Source: Asparagopsis taxiformis
Lineage: Eukaryota > Rhodophyta > Florideophyceae > Bonnemaisoniales > Bonnemaisoniaceae
Assembly: GCA_030407315.1 (NCBI GenBank)
Contig: JALQPE010000203.1
Location: 1-25,608 of the forward strand
Direction of reading: 5' to 3'
Length of the DNA: 25,608 nucleotides
Shown piece by piece: positions 1-10,123 of this stretch. The notes under the pieces are model-generated. The model worked only from the letters and a program-made list of their open reading frames with translations, did no database searches and was not told the origin of the DNA. The position numbers and the translations under genes are program-made. Every line of letters starts with the position of its first letter. The first letter of the stretch is position 1.

Positions 1-256
1 TCGATACATCACTATCACAAAGCCACCGATGTGGAAGCTCTCTCTGGCAAAGAGGACATTGCGCTTTGTGGAAGAGCAATCAGCTCGTTGACGGTGGGTC
101 TTCTCTGCCGTGGATGTCTATACCCTATTTCGCCAGCGTTACTATGCCAGATTTTGACCCTTCGCAACTGCCTTGAACTCCACCCAATTTTGACAGCCAA
201 TCCCGTGCACAATATTCCTCAGCGACTAGAACGCCCCTTCATATTACCGCTTTACG

Positions 257-2460
257 ATGCCTGCAACCAGCACTGCTGCAATGGATCGACTTCTGCCGGT
301 CATTAATAAGCTCCATCACATCTTTGCACGTTGCGGACTCGCAAATCCGATTGATCTCCCACAAATCGTAGTTGTTGGTGCTCAGTCCTCGGGCAAAAGC
401 TCTGTACTTGAGGCCATCGTCGGTTTTGACTTCCTCCCCCGAGGCTCCGGCGTAGTGACGCGCAGCCCTATCTTAATCCAACTGAACAAATTACAAACTA
501 GTCAAAAGACACAGTCACAACCTCACAAGCAACAGCGATGGGTCGAGTTCATGCATGCTCCAGACCGCAAATTCTTCTCCGAAGAAGAAATCCAAGCTGA
601 ATAGTGCAGGAAACGGAAAGAGTTGCCGGAAAGAATAAGAGACTCACACCAAGTGCTATTGTCATGAAAGTATACTCCACTGATGTCGTTGATCTTACAT
701 TAATCGATCTTCCCGGACTTACAAAGGTGCCTGTCGGTGACCAACCACCGGATATTGAAAAACTTGTCCGGGCGATGATCTACTCTTACATTGAGAAGCC
801 CAATACTATTGTTCTTGCTGTCCATCCAGCAAACACTGATCTCGCGACATCAGATGCGTTACAAATGGCAAGAAGAGTGGACCCACATGGCCTGCGTACA
901 TTGGGAGTCATCACAAAGCTAGATCTAATGGATGCTGGAACAAATGCACTTGATATGTTGCAGGGTCGCATCATCCCGTTACGTCGAGGCTATGTCGGCG
1001 TTGTGAATCGATCACAGGCAGACTTGGATAACCATTCAACTGTTGTACAATCTCGCGCAACAGAAAAGGCATTCTTCAAGTCTCATCCTGTATATGCACC
1101 ACATGCAGCCAAGATGGGATCTCAATATTTAGCCGAGCTGCTCAGCACAATGCTCATGGAGCACATTCGCACTGTTCTACCAACAATTCGCTCCAAAATT
1201 ACCTCTCAACTATCCGATGTAAGAGCTCAACTTGCTGCCTTGGGTCCGGAACTGGCCAGCGCAGATGACCTAAGTGCTACACTACTACACCTTCTCACTA
1301 CGTACGCCTCAGCATACTCAGATGCCATCGATGGTCGTCCACGTGCGCCGATTGCAACAACCGAGCTGGCGGGTGGTGCTCGTATTAGCTACATATTCCA
1401 CGACAGGTTTGGTCAGGACCTGGCAAAAATGGACCCCTTTGAGGCTCTAGGCACTGAAGAAATTCGCACTGCCCTTCGGAACGCAACTGGCCATCGAACC
1501 CCTCTCTTTATTCCTGAATCTGCGTTTGAACTACTGGTAAAACGACAGATTGGCAGATTTCTAGAACCGTCATTGACCTGTGTAGACCTTGTCTACGATG
1601 AGTTGACTCGGTTGGCAGAGAGTGTTGAGACAGTAGAACTTGTGCGATTCGATAGGCTGCGTAATGCAGTTTCGGAGACAACTTTGAAGGTGTTGCGAGA
1701 AAGAAAGCGCCCAACCGTGGAGATGGTGCGGAACCTTGTTGAAATGGAAATGAGCTACATTAATACGTGGCATCCTGATTTTGTGGGAGGGAGACAAGCT
1801 CTCGCCTCTATTGTCCATGCTCCCGTTACAGCAGGGAATGGTGAACGTGGAAATGAAGGCCTGTCATCTATATCAGGAGTAGATCATTTACCGTCAAGGG
1901 ATGATCAGTCGGATGCGTGGGTTGAGAAAAATCTCCTAGGTCAGCCAATTGGAGTATCCAGGAGCCAGAGGAATAAGTCACCAAATATCAGTAATGAATA
2001 TGGACGAGGTGGGGAACAGCCTCAGAATCGATGGCGACCTTCTCGTTGGAACAATGCAAATGATCGTGGAAAACATGATGGCTTATCCCTTGCCAGTGGG
2101 ACTAACGTTGCAGGAGGCAATTCGTTTGGGACTCATATGCGTGTCACGAAAACCGAGGTATTGAGAGACGACGAAAGACAGGAACTGGATATTTTGCGTG
2201 TGTTACTGGAAAGTTATTTCAATATTGTACGGAAACGTCTTCAAGATATGGTGCCCAAGGCAATAATCACGTTCCTTGTCAATAGATCAAAAGAATCGCT
2301 ACAATCTGTGCTGGTATCCAAGCTGTACAAGCCAAACAGTGTAGAAAAGCTGATGGTCGAAGCAGATGAAACGGCTCAGCGCAGAAAGGATATTCGAGCG
2401 ATAGAGGCGTTGCTAGAGAAGGCATTGATGGAAGTGAACGAAATTCGGGATGTACACTGA
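257..2460 (+). CDS. Dnm1/DRP-type dynamin GTPase, split by a single-base frameshift
   Basis: Large GTPase that assembles on and constricts membranes; the Dnm1/DRP class divides mitochondria and peroxisomes. The first part starts at ATG 257 (an in-frame ATG at 281 would also fit, giving [11 protein letters not shown]) and contains the P-loop GAQSSGKSS (residues 41-49) and the switch-I threonine in GVVTRSP. It ends at a TAG at 602-604. The family sequence continues at once in the next frame from about 605: [11 protein letters not shown]3 DLPG (706-717), G4 TKLD (913-924), then INTWHPDF, typical of the Dnm1/DRP branch, a variable Asn/Gly/Ser-rich insert, and a GTPase effector domain to the stop at 2460. 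There is no PH or proline-rich domain. The total of about 734 codons is normal for the class. One extra base near 601-604 would join the frames, so this is either a recent lesion or a sequence error. The family call is very secure. Confidence 0.93.
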
Positions 2461-2480
2461 GCAGTTGAATGTAAGTTTGT

Positions 2481-2486
2481 AATAAA
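2481..2486 (+). terminator. AATAAA poly(A) signal of the dynamin gene
   Basis: A canonical AATAAA lies 21 bases after the dynamin stop codon, inside the 135-base gap shared with the convergent ClpP gene. Position and motif suit a cleavage/polyadenylation signal; the cleavage site itself cannot be seen. Confidence 0.5.
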
Positions 2487-2595
2487 AAGCACAGGAGACC
2501 GAACGAAACTAGACTTATCGTGTTCTTCCTGTTTCAGTCGTTGAGAATTATTGAGACAAAAACATCACCGCAACCATGCTGAGAGGATGACTACG

Positions 2596-3363
2596 TTAAG
2601 AAGCGGCAGTCATTGATTCATGCTTCATCTCACGAGGGTGCACAACTTCATCAACCAAGCCAAAGTCACGAGCCTCTTCAGCAGACATGAAATGGTCTCT
2701 CTCCATTCGCGATTCAATTTGGGATAATGGACGCCCTGTATGCCGCACGTATATTCGGTTGAGACGTTTGCGCAAGTTGAGGATTTCAGTGGCGTGAATT
2801 GCAATATCACTAGCTTGACCTTGCGCACCTCCAGATGGCTGATGAATCATTACTCTGGAGTTGGGAAGGGCTCTACGTTCGCCTTGCGCTCCCGCAGCGA
2901 GCAGAAGGGAAGCCATTGAACAAGCCTGACCGATACAAAGTGTAGAGACCTGTGCGGAGATGTATTCCATAGTATCGTATATTGCCAAGCCGCTTGACAC
3001 CACACCACCGGGTGAATTGATGTACATGGAAATGCGCCGACTCGGATTCTCCGACTCGAGGAAAAGGAGCTGAGCTACGGCTACGGAAGACATTGCATCG
3101 TTGATCGGGCCATTCAAGCAAATGATGTGCTCCTTGAGTAGACGAGAGTAGATGTCAAAGACTCGTTCTCCCCGAGGAGTCTGTTCCAGGACCATCGGGA
3201 CAAGACTGGATACGGCTGGGGACTGCACATCATGCATGGCGTCGGCCAGACCGGTGGGAGATTGCCAAATAACGGAAGAAAGGGAGCGAGAACTAGAAGT
3301 GATGGATCGTCGACCATTGTTGTGGACAACGGTTCGAGATAAGGAGGACAACGCACGAAGCAT
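2596..3363 (-). CDS. CLPP: ATP-dependent Clp protease proteolytic subunit, mitochondrial
   Basis: Serine peptidase that forms the tetradecameric chamber of ClpXP and degrades proteins unfolded by ClpX. The start is taken at ATG 3363, because the open frame's earlier codon at 3378 is GTG. This gives 255 residues beginning [13 protein letters not shown], an Arg/Ser-rich N-terminus without acidic residues that suits a mitochondrial presequence. The catalytic triad is visible: Ser149 in GQACSMAS, His174 in MIHQPSGG and Asp223 in ERDHFM. The Ser-His (25) and His-Asp (49) spacings equal those of bacterial ClpP. Other family blocks include INSPGG and the oxyanion-side glycines. It converges on the dynamin gene and diverges from the CpeT/CpcT gene. 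A plastid location is possible, but plastid ClpP is usually closer to the cyanobacterial type. Confidence 0.95.
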   Translation of the reverse strand: MLRALSSLSRTVVHNNGRRSITSSSRSLSSVIWQSPTGLADAMHDVQSPAVSSLVPMVLEQTPRGERVFDIYSRLLKEHIICLNGPINDAMSSVAVAQLLFLESENPSRRISMYINSPGGVVSSGLAIYDTMEYISAQVSTLCIGQACSMASLLLAAGAQGERRALPNSRVMIHQPSGGAQGQASDIAIHATEILNLRKRLNRIYVRHTGRPLSQIESRMERDHFMSAEEARDFGLVDEVVHPREMKHESMTAAS

Positions 3364-3530
3364 GACTAGAAAGCACACCAGCCCTGGGAAATGGTAGCAA
3401 GATTGAAGTCTGGTTGAGGCGGCTACCGAAAGTTATACACTTTTTGCAATCCAGTAATCTGGTAACCGATGGCCAAATGCGAAACAAGATCGATTGAAAA
3501 TGAGTAGTGCACCAACCAATTTTATACAAG

Positions 3531-3538
3531 TATATATT
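3531..3538 (+). promoter_or_regulatory. TATA-like element upstream of the CpeT/CpcT gene
   Basis: TATATATT lies in the ClpP-CpeT/CpcT divergent gap, about 150 bases before the first ATG (3688) of the downstream gene. Its composition stands out from the surroundings and its place suits a core promoter. No experimental or comparative support is available from the sequence alone. Confidence 0.3.
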
Positions 3539-3687
3539 TTGGTGGCATCTTCTTGAGCTCGTGACCAACAGTTTTACCCTCTTTCGTCTGTCCATTAATA
3601 TACCCTTTCCCGACACATCAATCTTTCATCGCGCCTTCACATCTCTTCTCTTTCGACATTTCTGCAATCGTATTAGCGTAACCCCGA

Positions 3688-5024
3688 ATGTCAACCAAAC
3701 CGCATCAAATAATGGCGCACCTGTTACTGCTGCATGGTGTCTCTACACCATAACTTCTCCACCTGCCGCACGAGCTTTTCTCCTTCCATCACCACCACAC
3801 AAGCGCATACTGCCACGTACGCGTCGTCGTCCTCGATCTCTCCGTCTCTCGCGCACTTCTTTTGCCTGTCAATTTCCCTCTAACCCAGCGACTTCATCCG
3901 AATTGCCTTTTGACGAAGACTCTGACTCATCTGCAGACGATGCTCATTCCAACACAGCGCAATTTGGTTTACTAACAGATTCAGTTTTGGAAGTGAAATG
4001 GAAAAACGAGAAACAACATCCAAAACCAGAAGTAGCCGCAACTTTTTCGAGTTCAAAACCATTTCCAGTAACGCCATCCTCTCCGCCGTGTTCCTGCGAT
4101 GATGCATTTTCAGACGATTTGTCAGCAAGTGACCCATACAAGGCGTTTGCCAACTTTACCAGAATTGCAGCTCCGACAGCGCTGCTTGGGCGTGAAGAAC
4201 CGGATAACGTTTTCAACCTAAAAGCACACGACAATTCGGCGCTTGCAATCCACCACCGACATATGCCGTATTCGTCTTCTTCCATAGCGCATCGTCTGAT
4301 GCGCTATACGTATGCGAAACAGAATTTGGCCGACTTTATGTCCTTTTTCCAAGGAGAGTTTGATAACTATGATCAAATTGCGTCGCAGCGGCGAATGGGC
4401 ATGGGGCCACGAGAAGGTGGTGGTCATGAACATATTCATTGCTCCATCACACCGGTTAGCTCAGAACTATTGTTTGCGAGGTATTACTTCAATGGTGATC
4501 CTAGCATTGTATTCCGGTCACGATTGTACCATGTGACTGTTTCAGATAGTTCTGATAGAGGTATTGTTGAGATGCGCATTTTCAGATTCTACGAAGAGAC
4601 AGAACAAAGGCTGAAAGCGCACAACTATGATGTGAACGCCATTGAGTGGGACGACGGCGACGTATATGACTGGCTGGAGGGGTGCGAAGTATTCTGGGAA
4701 CGCTATGAAGCGCGACCTGACGAAGAGGATAGTGCTGGAAAGCAACTGGGTATCGAACCTGGACCTCGATTTGTCGGTTACATGAAGGGCGGTGGATGTG
4801 AGCTGTATAGTAGAGAAATTGGGGGACGGATAAAGGTTATGGATGATCTCCTGCTAACATCGGAAGATCTGTGGGTAGCGGATAGGGGGTTTGACGATCA
4901 AAGCAATTTTGTGTATGGGAATCGTCGCGGGGTACCGTACAAGATGCGACGGGTGAGGCCGGATGACGCCAATGCATGGACATTGTCTTCTACAGCTTCA
5001 CCTCCTGAGGGATATATTGCTTGA
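3688..5024 (+). CDS. CpeT/CpcT-family phycobiliprotein lyase, plastid-targeted; start unresolved
   Basis: CpcT/CpeT proteins attach, or chaperone attachment of, bilins to phycobiliprotein cysteines; in red algae they act in the plastid on phycobilisome subunits. The conserved domain runs from about 4320 to 4960: FMSFFQGEFDNYDQ, a GHEHIHCS block, ARYYFNGDPS, FRSRLYHV, GIVEMRIF and a C-terminal GGRIKVMDD segment. Upstream is a Pro/Arg/Ser-rich stretch (LPSPPHKRILPRTRRRPRS), like a transit peptide, then an acidic linker. The reading frame is open from 3504 but has no ATG before 4263. The first ATGs after the TATA-like box (3688, 3712) are in another frame that stops near 3751. A missing base between 3712 and 3757, a small 5' intron, or a non-AUG start would each explain this. 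Starting at 4263 would keep the domain but lose the targeting region. Confidence 0.85.
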
Positions 5025-5036
5025 TGATTTATTAGG

Positions 5037-5465
5037 TTAAAAGTTCATGGCGGAAAGGGACTCTGCGAGTTGATAGACGGCTACATTTCCTTTTTCGAAT
5101 GAGGCAGTTTGAGCGTAAACGGGGTCGTGTATGGCAATGATACAAGTCTGAGCGGTGCGGGCGACAATGATGCCGCAGGACGGAGCGGAAAGCTGCTTGC
5201 AACGACCGATGAGGTATCGGATCTCGTCATCTGTGGTATCCAAGCGAGTGAGTGCGTAGGGTATACTCTGGATTGTGAAACCTTTGGACTGGACAGAAGC
5301 GAGTGCCGTTTTGTCATGTTGCAAAGCAGGAATGAGGCGTTGCACTTCCACGGGCGGCACTTTGAACGAAGGGGTGGCGCCCCATGTCTGGCCGTTATGA
5401 CCGGTGATGCAAACTTTACAGAAACCAGCGCTAGTGAGGGTGTCGACGTATGGCTGCCAACTCAT
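5037..5465 (-). CDS. Profilin
   Basis: Small cytosolic protein that binds monomeric actin, promotes nucleotide exchange and delivers actin to formins. The 142-residue product has the classic profilin N-terminus MSWQPYVDTL, a GHNGQTWG turn, the central beta-sheet region, and a C-terminal helix segment (NVAVYQLAESLSAMNF) matching profilin's C-terminal actin-contact helix. The length is slightly above the usual 125-140. The start is ATG 5465; the sequence begins at the conserved helix, so no upstream extension is needed. It converges on the CpeT/CpcT gene with only 12 bases between the stop codons, so their 3' UTRs must overlap. Confidence 0.92.
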   Translation of the reverse strand: MSWQPYVDTLTSAGFCKVCITGHNGQTWGATPSFKVPPVEVQRLIPALQHDKTALASVQSKGFTIQSIPYALTRLDTTDDEIRYLIGRCKQLSAPSCGIIVARTAQTCIIAIHDPVYAQTASFEKGNVAVYQLAESLSAMNF

Positions 5466-5479
5466 TGTTGGAGAGGTCG

Positions 5480-5837
5480 ATGATGGTAGCTACGATGGGG
5501 AGTATGTCATACGCCGCGACGATTCATGAATGATGGAAAATACACAGCGCAGTGGCAGCTACTGAGATATGTGTCAGGAATATAATATTTGAAAAATGTG
5601 CCCGATATTGTGCTGATGTCATGTTACTAGCCATTCGTTTGTTTATTACAAGCGCACATAAACGGCGACCAATCGGCACTTGCATCGAGAACAACCAAGC
5701 GCGACGAGCAATTGCAGCAGCTCGTTGATGGTTACTTGGCTCAAGTGGAAGAGCGGGAAAAACAAGTCTTGGGCGAGTCGAGCAAAAGTCGCTCTCATAT
5801 CTCAGTCAATCGGTACACATCGTCTTCGCGACTGTAA
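5480..5837 (+). CDS. Candidate two-exon small gene (hypothetical, about 68 aa)
   Basis: In the 511-base gap between profilin and the first lipoxygenase, an open segment (about 5653-5837) encodes a charged, probably helical peptide (DEQLQQLVDGYLAQVEER and onward) ending in TAA at 5835-5837. It has no ATG and starts right after a TAG and a pyrimidine-rich AG (5651-5652) with TACTAGC about 20-25 bases upstream, like a branch site. A short first exon at 5480-5501 starts ATGATG and ends at a GTATGT donor (5502). Splicing 5502-5652 keeps the frame. I do not recognise the protein. Its start would lie only 14 bases from profilin's divergent start, which weakens the model; the true first exon may lie elsewhere. 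Confidence 0.3.
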
Positions 5838-5976
5838 ATCTCAGATTGACCAGTTATGACAAGTTGCACATGCATCTCTGTCACGCTCACAAGATTGCAA
5901 TGGCAAACTAGCACAATAAATATCACCTTGGACACCCGTTCGCTCGCCCCGTTTGTTCTCACCATCATCCCTCATC

Positions 5977-7801
5977 ATGCCTCGTGCATCCATTCCCAAC
6001 GATCTTTCTCCCCGTGAGAAACAAGCTCGTGCATCACAACTAGCCGAGCAACAAGTCAAGTATGTGTACCAATCTCCTGTTACTATTCCCAAAATTGCTT
6101 TCATCAAGGGCCCGATTAGTCAACTGCCTGCTGAGAAACCATCGCCGTGGTGGTTGATCAAAGTCGGCGCGATCGCCGCCAAAACCCCTCAATTTCACAG
6201 ACACCACCCCCGGCAACGTTCTCAACGCCGTTCGGGTGTTCATCAATGGCATATTCACCAATCCAGAAGATGAGGAGAGTGTTCAAAACGCAATAAGTAC
6301 CTTTAGTGAAGCCACTAAACCAGATGCAATTTCCAAGAATATTCCCAAGAACCCTGTGCTCGAGCGCTTTGCCGATGCTTCAGAACGTAGTTCAAACTTT
6401 GAGGAAACCAATGCCATCCTTCAACCGTACAGAGATATCTTCCGCAAAATCGATCTTCCTGACGTTGCCGATGTATTCATGGAAGATTTCATGTTCTCTC
6501 GTTTGAGAACCGCTGGCTTCAATCCTATTTCTCTCTTCGGTGTTACCTCGTTGGAAAAGTTGCCGTTCGAGATTGACGACTCTCAACTGCCAGTTTCTGG
6601 AGACACCATTGAGAAGGCAATCGCAGAGAATCGTCTCTATGCTCAGGATTTTTCTTTCCTATCCGGTATCGAGCAACAGAGAAATTCGCCAAAGCTGGCC
6701 ATTCCGTGCAAGTCGATGTTTGTGGTTCCGCCTGGTGGTGGCGATCTTCTACCTGTAGCGGTTGATGTCGATGGCCAGATCGTCACCCCAACCTCTGATG
6801 ACGTGGTCGCTAATACACGATGGGGAATTGCCAAATTGGTACTGAATGTTGCCGATTCGATCCATCATGAAATTATTGCCCATTTGGGACGCACGCATTT
6901 GTTGGTCGAACCATTCGTGGCTGCGACTATGCGTCAACTTCCGAGGGAACATCCATTGCACATGCTTCTTCGTCCTCACTTTGAGGGAACAGCATCTATC
7001 AACGATATGGCCAGTTCAGGACTTGTCGCGCCTGGTGGTGATGTCGATAGTATTTTCGCCGGTGAAATCGAGTCGGTGATGCAGTTCTGTGGGGAGGATG
7101 TGTCGAATAACCCGTTCAATTCTACAATGCCAGATGTCGACTTGAAGGCGAGAAATTTGATGGACCCTATTCTAGATTGCCCGTATCGTGAGGACGCATT
7201 GATGCACTTCGAGGCATTGAACACTTGGGTGTACGAATACTTGCACTACTTTTACGAGACGGATGAAAAACTCAAGGGAGATGAAGAGCTGCAGAACTGG
7301 GTGGAGGAGCTGGTCGACCCTGCTCGCGGGCGCGTCAAGGAGTTTGGCAACAACGGTGACGGTAAGGTACTGAGCATCAAGTATCTAGCACGTGCTGTGG
7401 CGTTTGTGATATTCTCTGGATCTGTGCAGCATGCGGCTGTCAACTTTCCGCAGCTGTCATTGATGTCGTACGCACCGGCAACGAGTGGTGCGGTATGGCG
7501 TCCATTCCCGCAGGAGGACGAGGTGAGCGGAATCAAGGAGTGGCAGGAGTCCATTGCACCATTGGAGACAGCTGTCGAGCAGCTGAAGACATTGTCGGTG
7601 ATTGGTGCGGTTTATCACACACAATTGGGCGAGTACAATTGGGGAGCGCTACCGTCGGATCGCACTGTCAAGGAGGCGTTGAAGAAATATCGCAAACGGT
7701 TGGGCGAAATCGACAAGATTATAGAACAACGCGAAGCAAATCGCACTCTCAAATACGAGTATCTGCGCCCGCGATTGGTGCCGCAGAGCATCAATATCTA
7801 G
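5977..7801 (+). pseudogene. Lipoxygenase copy 1, frameshifted near its N-terminus
   Basis: Lipoxygenases are non-haem iron dioxygenases that insert O2 into polyunsaturated fatty acids, starting oxylipin synthesis. ATG 5977 begins MPRASIPNDLSP, aligned with residue 39 of copy 2, so this copy lacks that copy's N-terminal extension. The frame is correct through about KVGAIAAK and then breaks at AAAACCCCTC (6181-6190). Alignment with copy 2 needs one base removed or two added, and the next frame continues to TAG at 7801. All iron ligands survive: HLGRTH, VQHAAVN (His and Asn) and a C-terminal isoleucine in QSINI. With only one lesion this is a very young pseudogene or a sequence error at a C run. 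There is no N-terminal PLAT domain. A poly(A) signal follows at 7893. Confidence 0.9.
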
Positions 7802-7892
7802 GGTATGCGATCTCGCGACCGTCTGCGTGTCACGCTCATACAGTGTGCCCAGCCAATCATGATCTGCCTAGTAGACATATGCACTGACGTGT

Positions 7893-7898
7893 AATAAA
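7893..7898 (+). terminator. AATAAA poly(A) signal of lipoxygenase copy 1
   Basis: Canonical AATAAA about 90 bases after the copy-1 stop and about 190 bases before the copy-2 start. This indicates that the tandem copies are separate transcription units. Confidence 0.45.
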
Positions 7899-8084
7899 TC
7901 TGTTACATGAAATCAGCGAGCAGAGTGTGCAGCATTAAAACTTAACGCTTGTCATCTATGATACACTGATATTTCTGCCACCGCGCTCCGGTCTCACCAC
8001 GTTTCGGCATCATTCCGTATCCGTCACACTACTTGAATCCCATCGGCATCAGTCCATCAACAAATTCTTCGTCATCGATCCAAA

Positions 8085-10025
8085 ATGGCTTTCATTTCAT
8101 CCCTTCCAATCAAACCCCAGCTTCGTCCTTCCAATCCCCTCACCTTGCACAATGCAAAACTTGCTCCCGTCGCCTCTCCCATCTTCAGCACTCCCTGCAT
8201 GAAGTCTGCTTCATTGCCCAACGACCTCTCTCCCGCTGAGAAAGTTGAACGTGCAAAGCAAATTTCAGAGAAACAGGATCTCTACATCTATCAGTCCCCT
8301 CCCACCATTCCCAAAATTGCCTTTGTAAAAGGTCCAGTCGACAAACTACCCGGCGAGTCCCCCTCCCGCTGGTGGATTATCAAAGTTGCCGCTATTGGCG
8401 CTAGAACCGTTCTTAATTTCGCTGACTTCTCCCCGAGCTCCTTTTTCAAGGCTATCGGCGTCTTTTTCGATGGGCTCTTTGCTGACCGAAGTTCGAAGAA
8501 CAGTCTCGACAATGCTGTGGATAACTTTAAGAAATCAGCTGATGCGACTGGTACTGCTCAGAAACTTCTCAACAATCCTATGCTCGAACGTTTCGTAAAC
8601 GCTTCACAAGGCGACTCCACATTCGAAGAGGAAAATCTCATCCTTCAACCGTACAGAGATATCTACAAACTCATTGATCTCCCTGTGCTTGCAGATGTAT
8701 TCATGGAGGATTTCATGTTCTCTCGCTTGCGAACCGCTGGTTTCAACCCTTTGTCTCTTTTCGGCGTCGCTTCATTGGAAAAGTTGCCATTCGAGATTGA
8801 TGACGCTCAACTGCCAGTTTCTGGAGACACCATTGAGAAGGCAATCGCAGAGAATCGTCTCTACGCTCAGGACTTTTCCTTCCTGTCCGAGCTCATTCAG
8901 CAGAAAAATTCTCCAAAGCTTGGCATTCCATGCAAGTCGCTGTTTGTGGTTCCGCCTGGGGGTGGTGATCTTCTGCCTGTAGCTATTGATGTCGATGGTC
9001 AGATCGTCACCCCAACCTCTGATGATGATGATGCCAATACACGATGGGGAATTGCCAAATTGGTACTGAATGTTGCCGATTCGATCCATCATGAAATTAT
9101 TGCCCATCTGGGACGCACGCATTTGTTGGTCGAACCATTCGTGGCTGCAACGAGGCGCCAACTTCCCGAGGAGCATCCGCTGAATGTACTGCTAACTCCC
9201 CACTTTGAGGGAACTATATTCATCAATGACACTGCCAGTGCGGGACTTGTCGCGCCTGGTGGTGATGTCGATCGTATTTTCGCCGGTGAAATCGAGTCGG
9301 TGATGCAGTTCTGTGGGGAGGATGTGTCGAATAACCCGTTCAATTCTACAATGCCAGATGTCGACTTGAAGGCGAGAAATTTGATGGACCCTATTCTAGA
9401 ATTCCCGTATCGTGAGGACGCATTGATGCACTTCGAGGCATTGAACACTTGGGTGTACGAATACTTGGTCTACTATTATGAGTCGGACGAGAAATTAAGG
9501 GCCGACCAAGAATTGAAGAAATGGGTGGAGGAATTGGTAGATCCTGCTCGTGGGCGCGTCAAGGAGTTTGGGGACAATGGCGACGGTAAGGTACTGAGCA
9601 TCAAGTATCTAGCACGTGCTGTGGCGTTTGTAATATTCTCTGGATCTGTGCAGCATGCGGCTGTCAACTTTCCGCAGATGTCATTGATGTCGTATGCGCC
9701 GGCAACGAGTGGTGCGGTATGGCGTCCATTCCCGAAAGAAGATGAGAAGAGCGGGATCAAGAAGTGGCAGGAATCTCTAGCACCACTTGAGACGGCTATT
9801 GAGCAACTGCAGATTCTGTCCGTTATTGGCGCAGTTTACTACACAAAACTAGGAGAATATCGCCGCCGCGAGTTGCCCTCGGATCGACCCATCAAGGATG
9901 CGTTGAAGAAGTACCAAGCTCGACTGGAAGAGATCGATGCGATCATTGAAAAGCGCGAAGCGAATCGCACGCTCAAGTACGATTATATGCGTCCGGGATT
10001 GGTGCCGCAAAGCATCAATATCTGA
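8085..10025 (+). CDS. Lipoxygenase copy 2 (intact)
   Basis: Intact 646-residue lipoxygenase. ATG 8085 sits in an AAAATGG context. Iron ligands: His341 and His346 in HLGRTH, His524 and Asn528 in VQHAAVN, and the C-terminal Ile646. Flanking family blocks are LVEPFVAATRRQL, HPLNVLLTPHF and RWGIAKLVLNVAD. At 646 residues it is shorter than plant enzymes (about 860) because there is no PLAT/beta-barrel domain; residues 45-646 are lipoxygenase-related. Residues 1-40 (SSLPIKPQLRPSNPLTLH and onward) are Ser/Pro/basic-rich with no acidic residue, like an organelle transit peptide. Met39 aligns with the start of copy 1 and could act as an alternative start. The substrate position oxidised cannot be read from sequence. 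It converges on the 10124-11188 gene, with a gap of about 100 bases. Confidence 0.95.
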   Translation: MAFISSLPIKPQLRPSNPLTLHNAKLAPVASPIFSTPCMKSASLPNDLSPAEKVERAKQISEKQDLYIYQSPPTIPKIAFVKGPVDKLPGESPSRWWIIKVAAIGARTVLNFADFSPSSFFKAIGVFFDGLFADRSSKNSLDNAVDNFKKSADATGTAQKLLNNPMLERFVNASQGDSTFEEENLILQPYRDIYKLIDLPVLADVFMEDFMFSRLRTAGFNPLSLFGVASLEKLPFEIDDAQLPVSGDTIEKAIAENRLYAQDFSFLSELIQQKNSPKLGIPCKSLFVVPPGGGDLLPVAIDVDGQIVTPTSDDDDANTRWGIAKLVLNVADSIHHEIIAHLGRTHLLVEPFVAATRRQLPEEHPLNVLLTPHFEGTIFINDTASAGLVAPGGDVDRIFAGEIESVMQFCGEDVSNNPFNSTMPDVDLKARNLMDPILEFPYREDALMHFEALNTWVYEYLVYYYESDEKLRADQELKKWVEELVDPARGRVKEFGDNGDGKVLSIKYLARAVAFVIFSGSVQHAAVNFPQMSLMSYAPATSGAVWRPFPKEDEKSGIKKWQESLAPLETAIEQLQILSVIGAVYYTKLGEYRRRELPSDRPIKDALKKYQARLEEIDAIIEKREANRTLKYDYMRPGLVPQSINI

Positions 10026-10123
10026 CGTGGCGGACAGATACGGAGAATAGGGTGCGGTAAATGTTACGCTACCAAACAAAAATAGTTTGTTTCAAAAAAA
10101 CTGGATCGCTCGCTGCACAGTAA

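Noticed and set aside
31..306. Open frame at the left edge
   Set aside because: Starts with GTG, overlaps the dynamin start in another frame and shows no domain; probably 5' flank.
3152..3397. Plus-strand frame antisense to ClpP
   Set aside because: Lies wholly over the ClpP coding region and upstream leader; a shadow of that gene's codon pattern.
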